Below, piece by piece: positions 34,273 to 43,353 of a stretch of DNA of 64,000 bases. The DNA lies in NCBI RefSeq assembly GCF_900129585.1, contig NZ_FQWF01000002.1:186001-250000 (forward strand), given 5' to 3'. Positions within the stretch are counted from its first letter, which is position 1; every line of letters begins with the position of its first letter. Source of the DNA: Flavobacterium micromati. GTDB lineage: Bacteria > Bacteroidota > Bacteroidia > Flavobacteriales > Flavobacteriaceae. The position numbers and the translations under genes were made by a program. The notes below the pieces were generated by a model. That model was given only the letters and a program-made list of their open reading frames with translations, was not told the origin of the DNA and did no database searches.

Positions 34273-35121
34273 ATGAAAAAAACATTTTATTTTTTATTGA
34301 CTAAATCAGTAGGGACTTATATTAACATGCTGATGTACCTATTTCCAAAAAAGGCGATCCAAATTGCACACGGTCATTTTAGCGAACCTAAAAAGGGTAA
34401 AATTACTGCAAGTAATCTTCCTAAAACATTACAAACTGCTATTTTAGAAACTATTGTTGAAAATGGAAATGTAATTCAGACTTACATTTGGAAAGGGAAT
34501 GAAAACATTATTATGCTGATACATGGCTGGGAAAGCAACTCTTCTCGATGGAAAAAAATGCTGCCTTATTTAATACAATCAAGGAGTACAGTAATTGCAA
34601 TAGATGGCCCAGGCCAGGGATTGTCGAACGGCAAAGAATTCACAGTTCCAAAATATGCTGAATTTATTGATATTGTTGCAAAAAGATATTCACCTCAATA
34701 TTTAATTGGACATTCTATGGGAGGACAAACCAGCTTGTATTATCAATATAAATATCAAAATCCGACTATTCAAAAAATGGTTATTCTAGGTGCTCCAAGT
34801 GATTTTACAATCATTTTAGCTAACTTTATTAACCTCCTAAGTTTAAATAAAAAAGTTACGAAATCACTAGAAAATAAATATACAAAAGTTTTAGATCTTG
34901 ATTTAAAGGAGTTTGCTTCTAAGCAATTTGTCTCAAAAATAAAAGTAAAAGGTTTATTAGCGCATGATATTGATGACACTGTTGTTTTATTTAGCGAAGG
35001 AAAAAAAATTGCCGACGCATGGAAAGATGTTCAATTTGAGCAAACCAAAGGATTAGGTCATAAATTGCATGACGCTGATTTATATGAAAAAGTGAGTAAG
35101 TTCCTCTTCAGCAAAACTTAA
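34273..35121 (+). CDS. Alpha/beta hydrolase
   Basis: 282 residues with a canonical alpha/beta-hydrolase core: MLIHGWESNSSRW (oxyanion region, HGW), IDGPGQGLS, the nucleophile elbow GHSMGGQ (Ser at about 153), the acid region HDIDDTVV at about 232-239 and the catalytic His in GLGHKLHD. The N-terminus is hydrophobic without a clear signal peptide. The ATG at 34273 is preferred to a TTG five codons earlier. It stands alone after two tandem terminators; substrate unknown. Relatives are carboxylesterases and lipases. Confidence 0.87.
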   Translation: MKKTFYFLLTKSVGTYINMLMYLFPKKAIQIAHGHFSEPKKGKITASNLPKTLQTAILETIVENGNVIQTYIWKGNENIIMLIHGWESNSSRWKKMLPYLIQSRSTVIAIDGPGQGLSNGKEFTVPKYAEFIDIVAKRYSPQYLIGHSMGGQTSLYYQYKYQNPTIQKMVILGAPSDFTIILANFINLLSLNKKVTKSLENKYTKVLDLDLKEFASKQFVSKIKVKGLLAHDIDDTVVLFSEGKKIADAWKDVQFEQTKGLGHKLHDADLYEKVSKFLFSKT

Positions 35122-35156
35122 TCGAATTTAAATTTGTAACTAAATAAGTTTTTATC

Positions 35157-35204
35157 TAGTCAGCAAATTATCTATTTTTCTAATTAACTAATTTTCTAAT
35201 TACC
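35157..35204 (+). repeat. CTAATT array upstream of rluF
   Basis: Starts TAGTCAGCAAATTATCTA and continues with repeated CTAATT words up to the rluF -7 element. A closely similar block in the opposite orientation stands before ffh (38523-38571). Both lead straight into a promoter. Confidence 0.6.
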
Positions 35205-35212
35205 TATTTTTG
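35205..35212 (+). promoter_or_regulatory. Promoter -7 element of rluF, 4 nt from the start codon
   Basis: TATTTTTG, full consensus, followed by CACC and the ATG. The expected transcription start lies at or beside the A of the start codon, so the mRNA may be leaderless. Confidence 0.65.
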
Positions 35213-35216
35213 CACC

Positions 35217-36032
35217 ATGGAAGAAAATCTAAAACGGCTCAATAAATTTATAGGCGAAACAGGCTTTTGCTCTCGTCGTGAAGCCGATAAAATAATTGAA
35301 GAAGGTAGAGTAACCATTAACGGAATTGTTCCTGAACTCGGGACAAAGGTTTCACCTGATGATGAAGTGCGCATCGATGGGAAATTAATTCGTGAAAAAA
35401 ATGAGAAACCTGTTTACCTTGCTTTTAATAAGCCCGTTGGGATTGAATGCACGACAAATTTAGAAGTTCGTAATAATATTGTAGATTATATTAATTATCC
35501 ATCACGTATTTTCCCTATTGGTCGTTTAGATAAAGCATCGGAAGGATTAATTTTTATGACCAATGATGGCGATATCGTTAATAAAATATTACGTGCTAGA
35601 AACAATCACGAAAAAGAATATACAGTAACTTTAAATAAATTAATCACAGATCGTTTTATTGAAAAAATGGGGAATGGAATTCCTATTTTGGATACCGTTA
35701 CTAAAAAATGCAAAGTAGAAAAAATCAGTTCCACTACTTTTAAAATTATTTTGACGCAAGGCTTAAATCGCCAAATTAGAAGGATGACAGAATATCTAGG
35801 TTATGACGTCGTTGCTTTAAAACGCATCCGAATTATCAACATTTCATTAGATGTTCCCGTGGGAAGGTTTCGTGATTTAACCGATGCGGAGATTAAAGAG
35901 TTAAATGAACTTATTGAGCCTTCCAGTAAAACTGAAGAAGCAAGCCTACCTAAACCGGAACCTGTTGTAAAAAGAAGAACCGAATTTATAAAAAGAGACG
36001 ATCCAAGGTTTAAAAAGAGAGGTGATTATTGA
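35217..36032 (+). CDS. rluF: 23S rRNA pseudouridine synthase, RluF type
   Basis: 271 residues. An S4 RNA-binding domain (LNKFIGETGFCSRREADKII, residues 7-26 onward) is followed by the RsuA/RluB/E/F catalytic domain with the catalytic Asp in FPIGRLDKASEGLIF (about 99-113). HEKEYTVTLNK, the KKCKVEKI region and QGLNRQIRRMTEYLGYDV complete the pattern. RluF-specific features are NIVDYINYPSRIFPIGRLDK and the TVTKKCKV segment; E. coli RluF modifies U2604 of 23S rRNA. A basic tail ends the protein. The start is fixed by the position of the S4 domain. Confidence 0.93.
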   Translation: MEENLKRLNKFIGETGFCSRREADKIIEEGRVTINGIVPELGTKVSPDDEVRIDGKLIREKNEKPVYLAFNKPVGIECTTNLEVRNNIVDYINYPSRIFPIGRLDKASEGLIFMTNDGDIVNKILRARNNHEKEYTVTLNKLITDRFIEKMGNGIPILDTVTKKCKVEKISSTTFKIILTQGLNRQIRRMTEYLGYDVVALKRIRIINISLDVPVGRFRDLTDAEIKELNELIEPSSKTEEASLPKPEPVVKRRTEFIKRDDPRFKKRGDY

Positions 36033-36038
36033 TAGTAC

Positions 36039-36073
36039 AAAAAAAGCGTTTCAATGGTTTGAAACGCTTTTAA
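36039..36073. terminator. Bidirectional terminator between rluF and folD
   Basis: AAAAGCGTTTCAA and TTGAAACGCTTTT pair around a short loop with A-rich and T-rich flanks, so it can serve both converging genes. Confidence 0.88.
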
Positions 36074-36098
36074 ATATAACAATTATCCGCAAAAAACT

Positions 36099-36980
36099 CT
36101 ATTTATTACGTCTCATTTCCCGTGCTAAAAGTGTGTTTTTCAATAACATTGCAATAGTCATAGGTCCCACTCCACCTGGAACTGGAGTAATAAACGATGA
36201 TTTTTTACTCACTTCTTCAAAATCTACATCACCTGTAATTACATATCCTTTTTCATTAGATTCATCTGGGACACGAGTGATACCTACATCAATTACTACT
36301 ACGCCATCTTTCACCATATTAGCTTTTAAATAATTAGGAACACCAAGTGCTGTAATAATGATATCTGCTTGAATGGTAATGTCTTCAATATTTTTAGTGT
36401 AACTGTGTGTAAGTGTAACGGTTGAATTCCCAGGAAACCCTTTTCTTCCCATTAATATACTCATTGGTCTTCCTACAATATGACTTCGTCCAATAACTAC
36501 TGTATGTTTTCCTTTAGTTTCTACTCCGTATCTTTCTAATAATTCTAATATCCCGAAAGGCGTTGCTGGAATAAACGTGCTCATGTCTAAGGCCATTTTG
36601 CCAAAATTCTCTGGATGAAAACCATCCACATCTTTGTTTGGATCAACGGCCATTAATACTTTTTGTTCGTTGATCTGCTCTGGTAAAGGCAACTGCACAA
36701 TGAAGCCATCTATTTCATCATTATCATTTAATTCCTTTATTTTTTTCAGTAATTCAACTTCAGTGATAGTGCTTGGCATTTTTACTAATGTAGATTCAAA
36801 ACCAACTCTTTCGCAAGCTTTGACTTTACTTCCCACATACGTTAAACTTGCGCCATCGTTACCAACAATTATGGCTGCTAAATGGGGAACTTTTTCCCCT
36901 TTATCCTTCATCTTTTGAACTTCGACAGCGATTTCAATTTTTATGTCTTCTGCCGTTTTTTTCCCGTCTAGTAGTTGCAT
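36099..36980 (-). CDS. folD: Bifunctional methylenetetrahydrofolate dehydrogenase/cyclohydrolase
   Basis: Interconverts one-carbon units between methylene-, methenyl- and formyl-tetrahydrofolate. 293 residues with VPHLAAIIVGNDGASLTYVGSK (about 34-55) including the catalytic Tyr and Lys, FIVQLPLPEQI, DVDGFHPENFG, the NADP-binding VIGRSHIVGRPMSILM and HSYTKNIE, and the signature PVPGGVGPMTIAMLL near the C-terminus. It shares a bidirectional terminator with rluF. No promoter of consensus type was found in the 150 nt before it. Confidence 0.97.
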   Translation of the reverse strand: MQLLDGKKTAEDIKIEIAVEVQKMKDKGEKVPHLAAIIVGNDGASLTYVGSKVKACERVGFESTLVKMPSTITEVELLKKIKELNDNDEIDGFIVQLPLPEQINEQKVLMAVDPNKDVDGFHPENFGKMALDMSTFIPATPFGILELLERYGVETKGKHTVVIGRSHIVGRPMSILMGRKGFPGNSTVTLTHSYTKNIEDITIQADIIITALGVPNYLKANMVKDGVVVIDVGITRVPDESNEKGYVITGDVDFEEVSKKSSFITPVPGGVGPMTIAMLLKNTLLAREMRRNK

Positions 36981-37079
36981 TTTGATTTTAGTTTAAAACA
37001 CGAATCTGTTTTATTTTAATTCTTTTGGAACTTACAATAAATACATCTTCATTGAATATAGTTGTAGTTGTTTGTCAAA

Positions 37080-37121
37080 AAAAATAAGGTTTAAAGTTTC
37101 ATTAATGAAAGTTTAAACCTT
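37080..37121 (-). terminator. Intrinsic terminator of ffh
   Basis: A long hairpin (AAGGTTTAAA with TTTAAACCTT, inner pairing TTTCAT/ATGAAA) followed on the minus strand by eight T. It is 10 nt after the ffh stop. Confidence 0.85.
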
Positions 37122-37130
37122 AGATAAGTA

Positions 37131-38492
37131 TTATCTCATTCCGGGCATTCCTCCTGGCATTCCGCCTTTCATTCCACCCATCATTTTCATTAAGTTTTTC
37201 CCACCAGGACCTTGCATCATTTTCATCATCTTGCTCATTTGCTCAAACTGCTTCATCAATTGATTTACTTGTTCAATCTTCGTTCCAGATCCTTTAGCAA
37301 TTCGCGCTTTTCTTTTCACGTCAATTAAAGTCGGCTTACTTCTTTCAATGGGAGTCATAGAATGAATAATTGCCTCAATGTGTTTGAAAGCATCGTCTTC
37401 TATTTCTACATCTTTCATGGCTTTTGATGCACCTGGTATCATTCCTACCAAGTCTTTCATATTACCCATTTTCTTTACCTGCTGAATTTGAGAAAGGAAA
37501 TCATCAAAACCAAATTCATTTTTGGCAATTTTCTTTTGGATTTTTCTAGCTTCATCTTCATCAAATTGTTCCTGAGCTCTTTCGACCAAAGTTACAACGT
37601 CACCCATTCCTAAAATTCTTTCGGCCATACGAATAGGATAGAAAACATCAATAGCATCCATCTTTTCGCCTGTACCTACAAATTTAATAGGTTTATTAAC
37701 AATGGTTTTTATCGAAAGTGCCGCTCCACCACGTGTATCACCATCTAATTTAGTTAAGATGACACCATCAAAATTCAATCTATCGTTAAATATTTTTGCT
37801 GTATTTACAGCATCTTGACCTGTCATTGCATCCACTACAAATAAGGTTTCATGCGGTTGAATCGCTTTATGAACGCGTTCAATTTCGTTCATCATTTCCT
37901 CATCAACAGCTAGACGGCCGGCAGTATCGACAATAACAACATTAAATCCATTTGCTTTAGCGTGTTTGATTGCGTTTTGAGCAATTTCAACTGGATTTTT
38001 ATTTTCTGGTTCAGAGTAGACTTCAACACCTATCGAATCTCCTACAACATATAATTGCTGAATCGCAGCCGGACGATAAATATCACAAGCAACTAATAAG
38101 GGTTTTTTATTTTTTTTATTAAGAAGATAATTAGCTAATTTTCCAGAGAAAGTTGTTTTTCCTGAACCTTGCAGTCCAGACATCAAAATAACCGTTGGAT
38201 TTCCAGAAAGATTGATTCCTGCAACATCTCCACCCATTAATTCTGTTAGTTCATCTTTAACAAGCTTTACTAACAACTGCCCCGGCTGAAGAGTTGTAAG
38301 TACATCTTGACCTAGCGCTTTTTCTTTAACTTTTGTGGTAAAATCTTTAGCTATTTTAAAGTTAACATCGGCGTCAAGCAGAGCTCTACGAACTTCCTTC
38401 AGAGTATCGGCTACATTTATCTCCGTGATTTTTCCGTGACCTTTTAATATATGAAAGGCTTTGTCTAATTTATCGCTTAAATTATCGAACAT
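37131..38492 (-). CDS. ffh: Signal recognition particle GTPase Ffh
   Basis: Protein component of the signal recognition particle, which targets nascent membrane proteins to the translocon. 453 residues. The N domain begins MFDNLSDKLDKAF, the G domain has GLQGSGKTTFSGKLA (about 109-123), DTAGRLAVDEEMM, TKLDGDTRGG and the GTGEKMDAIDVFYP box. The M domain ends with the methionine-rich tail GMKGGMPGGMPGMR. The start is fixed by the N domain. A consensus promoter lies about 20 nt upstream behind a CTAATT array shared with rluF. Confidence 0.97.
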   Translation of the reverse strand: MFDNLSDKLDKAFHILKGHGKITEINVADTLKEVRRALLDADVNFKIAKDFTTKVKEKALGQDVLTTLQPGQLLVKLVKDELTELMGGDVAGINLSGNPTVILMSGLQGSGKTTFSGKLANYLLNKKNKKPLLVACDIYRPAAIQQLYVVGDSIGVEVYSEPENKNPVEIAQNAIKHAKANGFNVVIVDTAGRLAVDEEMMNEIERVHKAIQPHETLFVVDAMTGQDAVNTAKIFNDRLNFDGVILTKLDGDTRGGAALSIKTIVNKPIKFVGTGEKMDAIDVFYPIRMAERILGMGDVVTLVERAQEQFDEDEARKIQKKIAKNEFGFDDFLSQIQQVKKMGNMKDLVGMIPGASKAMKDVEIEDDAFKHIEAIIHSMTPIERSKPTLIDVKRKARIAKGSGTKIEQVNQLMKQFEQMSKMMKMMQGPGGKNLMKMMGGMKGGMPGGMPGMR

Positions 38493-38513
38493 AGTATTGA
38501 TTTATTTTGAATT

Positions 38514-38522
38514 GCAAATATA
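38514..38522 (-). promoter_or_regulatory. Promoter -7 element of ffh
   Basis: TATATTTGC on the minus strand, full consensus, about 21 nt before the ATG and directly adjoining the CTAATT array. Confidence 0.7.
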
Positions 38523-38571
38523 AACTAAATAGGTAATTAGGCAATTAGATAAATTAGATAATTGCTGGCTG
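38523..38571 (-). repeat. CTAATT array upstream of ffh
   Basis: Read toward ffh it starts AGCCAGCAATTATCTAATTT and continues with CTAATTGC and CTAATTAC before the promoter. It closely matches the block at 35157-35204 in front of rluF, including the CAGCAATTATCTA start and the CTAATTACCTATTT end. Confidence 0.6.
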
Positions 38572-38734
38572 TTTTAATAGTTTTTTGACCAAAAAAAATT
38601 GATTTTGCGCTAATTCCAAAATCAAAAGTTTGTGTAAATGGCTAGGACTTTCTACGAAGAACACTAATTTGTTACTATTAGTTCCAATATGTAACAAGAG
38701 CGTTTTGACAATTAAAAACTGAAAAACACAACCT

Positions 38735-39742
38735 TAAAGTTGGAAACGTTGAGGAGCGGACAAGATGTTTAAGACAAACTACTTACCAATAAAAAAGCAG
38801 CAATTGCGGGTTTTACTGGAACTTTAGAAGGCCAAAATGCTATTCAAACTTCGCTAATTGCCGAAGTTGCTTTCACTTATTTTGAATTACTAGCACTTAA
38901 CAATGAGTTGGATATCATGAGAAACAATCATTATACAACAAGCGACACTGGATATTATCCGTGTAAAAAAAGAAGCAGCTGTTTTAAATGAACTACCGGT
39001 AAAACAATTTGAAGGCCAAGTTTCAAACTCAAAAGGTTTTGAATTTGAAATTCTCCAGCAAATTACAATAGTTGAGAATAAACTGAATTTCTTGTGTCGT
39101 CAATTCCCAACAACGATTGTGCGGAATAAAAGTAAATTTAATACTTACGATACTGTTGCGATTAATTTGGGAATACCTTCACAATTACTTCAAAACAGAC
39201 CTGATATCAGGCACCCAGAATTGGAATTAGCGGCTTCTAAATTTGATGTAAAATCAGTCAAAGCAGCTTTTTATCCGTCATTTGTGATGAATGGAAGTAT
39301 AGGTTATCAGGCATTCAATACTGCATTGCTATTTCAGTCACCACAATCATTAGCATACACTATTTTTGGAAATTTGACTGCTCCCTTATTAAATCGGAGT
39401 GCCATTAAAGCAAAATTTAATACTGCAAAAGCAAAGCAAACAGAAGCCTTGCTGAACTACCAAAAAATTATTTTGAATGGATATGTAGAAGTGGCCAACG
39501 AAATATGGAACATTAATAATCTAGAAAAATTATATGAGTTAAAAAACCAAGAAGTATATTTTTATACTCAATCAACTGAGATTGCTAATGATTTATTTGA
39601 GTCTGGTAGAGCAACCCATTTAGAGGTTTTGTTGACCCAGCGCACTGCATTAGAGTCAAAGATCAATTTAATTACTACAAAAAAAATGCAGCATCAAGCA
39701 ATAATTAATTTGTATAAAGCATTAGGCGGTGGCTGGCAGTAA
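38735..39742 (+). pseudogene. Decayed outer-membrane efflux channel (TolC/NodT family)
   Basis: C-terminal part of an RND-type efflux outer-membrane protein, broken in at least two places. From 38797 one frame reads KKAAIAGFTGTLEGQ and ELLALNNELDIM; near 38935 it shifts by one base to another frame reading ATLDIIRVKKEAAV and NSKGFEFEILQQIT. That second frame is then open to the stop at 39740-39742 and includes LLQNRPDIRHPELELA and SVKAAFYPSFVMNGSIGY, typical of the second half of the family. The region 38735-38796 shows only weak remains (W/ADxWGKLTNKK-like), and the signal peptide and first half are missing. No partner RND or membrane-fusion genes are adjacent. The 216-residue open frame from 39092 is a fragment, not a gene. 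Confidence 0.85.
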
Positions 39743-40154
39743 AAAGAATACGACTTGGACATATTATATTCTAGGAAATTTTAATCATACAATTTTAAGA
39801 TTTCCTAGAATTTATAAATTTTGATCAGTTATAATTGTAATATCTCAATTTTTAAAATATTCATCTTTTGTAAATCTAACTTTTTTAGAAACTGCAGAAA
39901 TGAAGAAGATCTATAATATATTATCAAATCTCAAAACATCTTAGCTATTTGTAAAAAAGTTAAAATTAATAATTGTTGGATTACTTGAATGTAAAAATTA
40001 AAACTTTTACTTCTGTTTGAATTACAACTTCAAAAACAATACTCTTTTAAACGAAAACTTATTATTGAGAATTCTGAGTAATCATTTATATCTAAAAAAA
40101 AAGAGATTCAACTTTCGTTGAATCTCTTTTTTTATCTATTCTAAAAACTTTATT
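39743..40154. other. Intergenic stretch, only a terminator recognised
   Basis: AT-rich and without plausible frames. TATATTCTAGGAAATTTTAATC and the later GATTTCCTAGAATTTATAAA (39767-39815) form a weak inverted repeat that may act as a terminator for the former efflux gene. The right end is the secDF terminator. Confidence 0.4.
40094..40135 (-). terminator. Intrinsic terminator of secDF
   Basis: AGAGATTCAA and TTGAATCTCT pair around a 6-nt loop with poly-A before and poly-T after, about 20 nt past the secDF stop. Confidence 0.88.
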
Positions 40155-43127
40155 TTAAGCTTCTAAATGTGAATTTTCAACTCTTTTCTTATCTTCTTTA
40201 GAAATTGTATCCACTAGTATTGGAGTAGCTATAAATAATGAAGAATAAGTACCTACTAAAATACCAATCAACATCGCAAATATAAATCCTCTAATAGATT
40301 CTCCTCCAAAGATGAACATAATTAATAAAACCACAATCATTGTCAACGATGTATTAATGGTTCTAGACATTGTAGTATTAACTGACTGGTTTACAATTTC
40401 AGAGAAATTACCTTTTGTTTTTCCAGCTAGAAATTCACGAACTCTATCAAATACAATAACGGTGTCATTCATTGAATATCCAATAACAGTAAGGATTGCA
40501 GCGATAAAATGCTGATCAATCTCCATTCCAAAAGGCATGAATTTATAACACAGAGAGTAAATTCCTAATACAAAAATAACATCATGCGCAACAGCAGCAA
40601 TTGCACCTAAACTATACTGCCATTTTCTATAACTGATCATTAAATATAAGAATACCAAAGCCATTGCTCCTATTACAGCCCAATAAGCATTAGTTTTAAT
40701 ATCTTCTGCAACTGTTGGCCCTACTTTAGACGCTTGCAAAATTCCTAGATTTTTTCCATCATAGGCATTTACAAATTTTTCGTAAGTCATATTAGCAGAA
40801 AAATGCTTTTTTAAAGTTGTGAACAACAATTTATTTACTTCTTCATCAGCTTTACTTCCTGACTCTTGTACTTTATATTTAGTAGTAATTTTTAATTGGT
40901 TATCACTACCAAAAACTTTTACTTCAGCACTGCCATCAAATACTTGCGCTAATTCTGCTTTTACAGTTTCAGTTTCAATTGGTTTTTCAAAACGCACTTG
41001 GAAAGTTCTTCCACCTACAAAATCGACTCCTTGATCTAAACCATTAATTGCCAATGATGAAAAACTTACTATTACAATAATTGAAGAAATGATATACGTC
41101 ATTTTCTTTTTGCCTAGGAAATCAAAATTAAACTTAGTGAACATATTCTTAGAGAAATTGGTCACAAATGTCAAATTATTCTTTTTGTTAATGTTCCAGT
41201 CAATAAATATTCGAGCTATAAAAATAGAGGTAAACAATGAAGTTACAATACCAATTAACAACGTAGTAGCAAAACCTTTAATAGGCCCTGAACCAAATAT
41301 AAATAAGACAGCTCCAGTTAAAATGTGCGTCACATTTGCATCAGTAATCGATGACATTGCACCGGTCCAACTATATGAAGTTTTAATAGCTTGCTCAAGT
41401 GTTTTACCATCTCTTAACTCTTCCTTCGCCCTTTCATAGATAATAATATTCGCATCTACAGCAGTACCCATTGTTAAAACGATACCAGCAATTCCAGGTA
41501 AAGTTAGCACTGCACCAATACTTGCAAGAATTCCAAATAAGAAAAGTAAGTTAACCGCCAATGCAATATTAGCGTACCAACCCGCTTTACCATAATAAAT
41601 CATCATCCAAAGTGAAACGATAAGTAATCCTATGATTGCAGAATTTGTACCGTTATCAATAGCTTCTTGTCCTAATGATGGTCCTACCACTTCTGACTGA
41701 ACGATATCAGCAGCAGCTGGTAATTTACCTGCTCTTAAAACATTCGCTAAATCTTTAGTTTGTGTTACATCAAATGCACCAGAAATTTCAGATCTTCCAC
41801 CTGAAATTGGTCCACTAGAAACTCCTGGAGCAGAATAAACGACATCATCAAGAACGATAGCAATATTACTTTTTTGAGTATATGCCCTTCCTGTTAACTC
41901 TTCCCAAGATTTTGCTCCTTGCCCATTCATTTGCATAGAAACAGCTGGTTTTCCCAATTGGTCAAAAGTATCACTTGCATCAGTTACAACACCACCGCTC
42001 ATTGCAGGAACATTATCTCTATTTCCTTTTAATGCATACAATTCTACAGCATCGATATCTTTACCTTTTTCGTCTTTTATAGGAGTTGGAATACCCCAAA
42101 CAAATTTAGCATAACGTTGATCTCCAGCTAACAAAATTCTAATGTCAGCTCTTTTCAAATAACCATTTACAACAGCAGTGTCTTTTGGTGAAAATAAACC
42201 TAAAACAGGACCGCCACCTTGACCAATTATTTTATCTAATAATGGATTATTTCCTTTTGAAGCAACAGCTGAATCTTTACCGTCAGACAATAAGGCACTT
42301 AACGAGTCTTTGACAACCGGTTTTACCTCAGTAGTTTTAATCTCCGTTTTTTTCAATGTCTCATTAGCAGCCATCAAGAAATTCCCTATCTCTTCAATTT
42401 TATAGGTTTCCCAAAACTCTAATTGAGCTGTACTTTGTAATAACTTTTTGATTCTATCAACATCTTTAGCACCTGGAAGTTCTACTAGAATTCTTCCTGA
42501 TTCTCCTAATTTTTGAATGTTAGGCTGTGTTACACCAAATTTATCGATACGTTTTCTAAGTACTCCAAAAGCACTTTCTACCGATTCATCAACTTTTCTA
42601 GAGATTACCTTTTTTACATCTGCATCCGACATTTGGAAATCAACACCACCTTCACCTTGCAAACTTCTGTTTGCAAAAATATCGGGAGAAGCAAGCTTTA
42701 CAGTTCCTTTTGAATTTGCATCAAAAGCGTCGTAAAAAGCATCTAGATAAGTTTGATTTCCTTTTTGATTTGCAGTTGCATCAGCCAAAGACTTGTTGAA
42801 AACTGGGTTTTTAGAATTATTAGATAATCCTTTTAATATGTCTTTAACTGAAATTTGAAGAATAACATTTATTCCTCCTTCTAAGTCAAGACCTTTGTTG
42901 ATTTGTTTATCACTAACTTCATTGAAAGTAAAATTGGTAAAACCGAGATTAAATACGCTCTCCTTACCTATGGAGTCTAAATATTTAACTTCCTTTTCAG
43001 AATCTCCATTAGCAAAAGATTTTGCATCGTTTTTTACTTTACTTGCAACAAAAGTGAAAGAAAGTTGGTAAATACTCACCAATGCAAATAGAATTGCGAA
43101 AAATTTAATAAGTCCTTTATTCTGCAT
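40155..43127 (-). CDS. secDF: Protein translocase subunits SecD and SecF, fused
   Basis: Inner-membrane RND-type factor that uses the proton-motive force to help SecYEG pull proteins across. A single 990-residue chain has SecD in residues 1-about 640: TM1 (8-26), GLDLEGGINVILQ (about 78-90), the P1 head with KLGESGRILVELPGAKDVDRIKKLL and the membrane part with the PGIAGIVLTMGTAVDANIIIYERAKEEL motif split around residue 560. SecF follows from about 670: GLDQGVDFVGGRTFQVRF, then VIGYSMNDTVIVFDRVRE. The D1 and F1 motifs are complete. The fused form is usual in Bacteroidota and some Firmicutes. No yajC is next to it. Confidence 0.96.
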   Translation of the reverse strand: MQNKGLIKFFAILFALVSIYQLSFTFVASKVKNDAKSFANGDSEKEVKYLDSIGKESVFNLGFTNFTFNEVSDKQINKGLDLEGGINVILQISVKDILKGLSNNSKNPVFNKSLADATANQKGNQTYLDAFYDAFDANSKGTVKLASPDIFANRSLQGEGGVDFQMSDADVKKVISRKVDESVESAFGVLRKRIDKFGVTQPNIQKLGESGRILVELPGAKDVDRIKKLLQSTAQLEFWETYKIEEIGNFLMAANETLKKTEIKTTEVKPVVKDSLSALLSDGKDSAVASKGNNPLLDKIIGQGGGPVLGLFSPKDTAVVNGYLKRADIRILLAGDQRYAKFVWGIPTPIKDEKGKDIDAVELYALKGNRDNVPAMSGGVVTDASDTFDQLGKPAVSMQMNGQGAKSWEELTGRAYTQKSNIAIVLDDVVYSAPGVSSGPISGGRSEISGAFDVTQTKDLANVLRAGKLPAAADIVQSEVVGPSLGQEAIDNGTNSAIIGLLIVSLWMMIYYGKAGWYANIALAVNLLFLFGILASIGAVLTLPGIAGIVLTMGTAVDANIIIYERAKEELRDGKTLEQAIKTSYSWTGAMSSITDANVTHILTGAVLFIFGSGPIKGFATTLLIGIVTSLFTSIFIARIFIDWNINKKNNLTFVTNFSKNMFTKFNFDFLGKKKMTYIISSIIVIVSFSSLAINGLDQGVDFVGGRTFQVRFEKPIETETVKAELAQVFDGSAEVKVFGSDNQLKITTKYKVQESGSKADEEVNKLLFTTLKKHFSANMTYEKFVNAYDGKNLGILQASKVGPTVAEDIKTNAYWAVIGAMALVFLYLMISYRKWQYSLGAIAAVAHDVIFVLGIYSLCYKFMPFGMEIDQHFIAAILTVIGYSMNDTVIVFDRVREFLAGKTKGNFSEIVNQSVNTTMSRTINTSLTMIVVLLIMFIFGGESIRGFIFAMLIGILVGTYSSLFIATPILVDTISKEDKKRVENSHLEA

Positions 43128-43310
43128 TATTACTAAAAATTAATTATTTTTTATTTATTTATTTTTGCTTTAAACCCTATACAGCAACGTTTTATATTTC
43201 TTTATACTAATCGAAAGAAATCCAGCAAGTCGCATAATTTTTTTTAAACCGAGCAAATATATAATTAACGCTAAGATTAACCAATTTATTTATTCATTAA
43301 TCTCAAGAAA

Positions 43311-43333
43311 AAAGACTGCAAAGTTGCAGTCTT
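43311..43333 (-). terminator. Intrinsic terminator of mdh
   Basis: AAGACTGCAA and TTGCAGTCTT pair around a 2-nt loop, followed by TTTTC on the minus strand, about 20 nt after the mdh stop. Confidence 0.8.
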
Positions 43334-43353
43334 CCATTTCTATTGCGTAATTA

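Noticed and set aside
39092..39742. Treating the 216-residue efflux-protein frame as a complete gene
   Set aside because: It lacks signal peptide and first half, and its homology continues upstream across a frameshift, so it is part of a pseudogene.
43128..43353. TATTTTTGC promoter in the secDF-mdh gap
   Set aside because: The motif at about 43160-43168 reads on the plus strand, while both neighbours are on the minus strand and no plus-strand gene follows.
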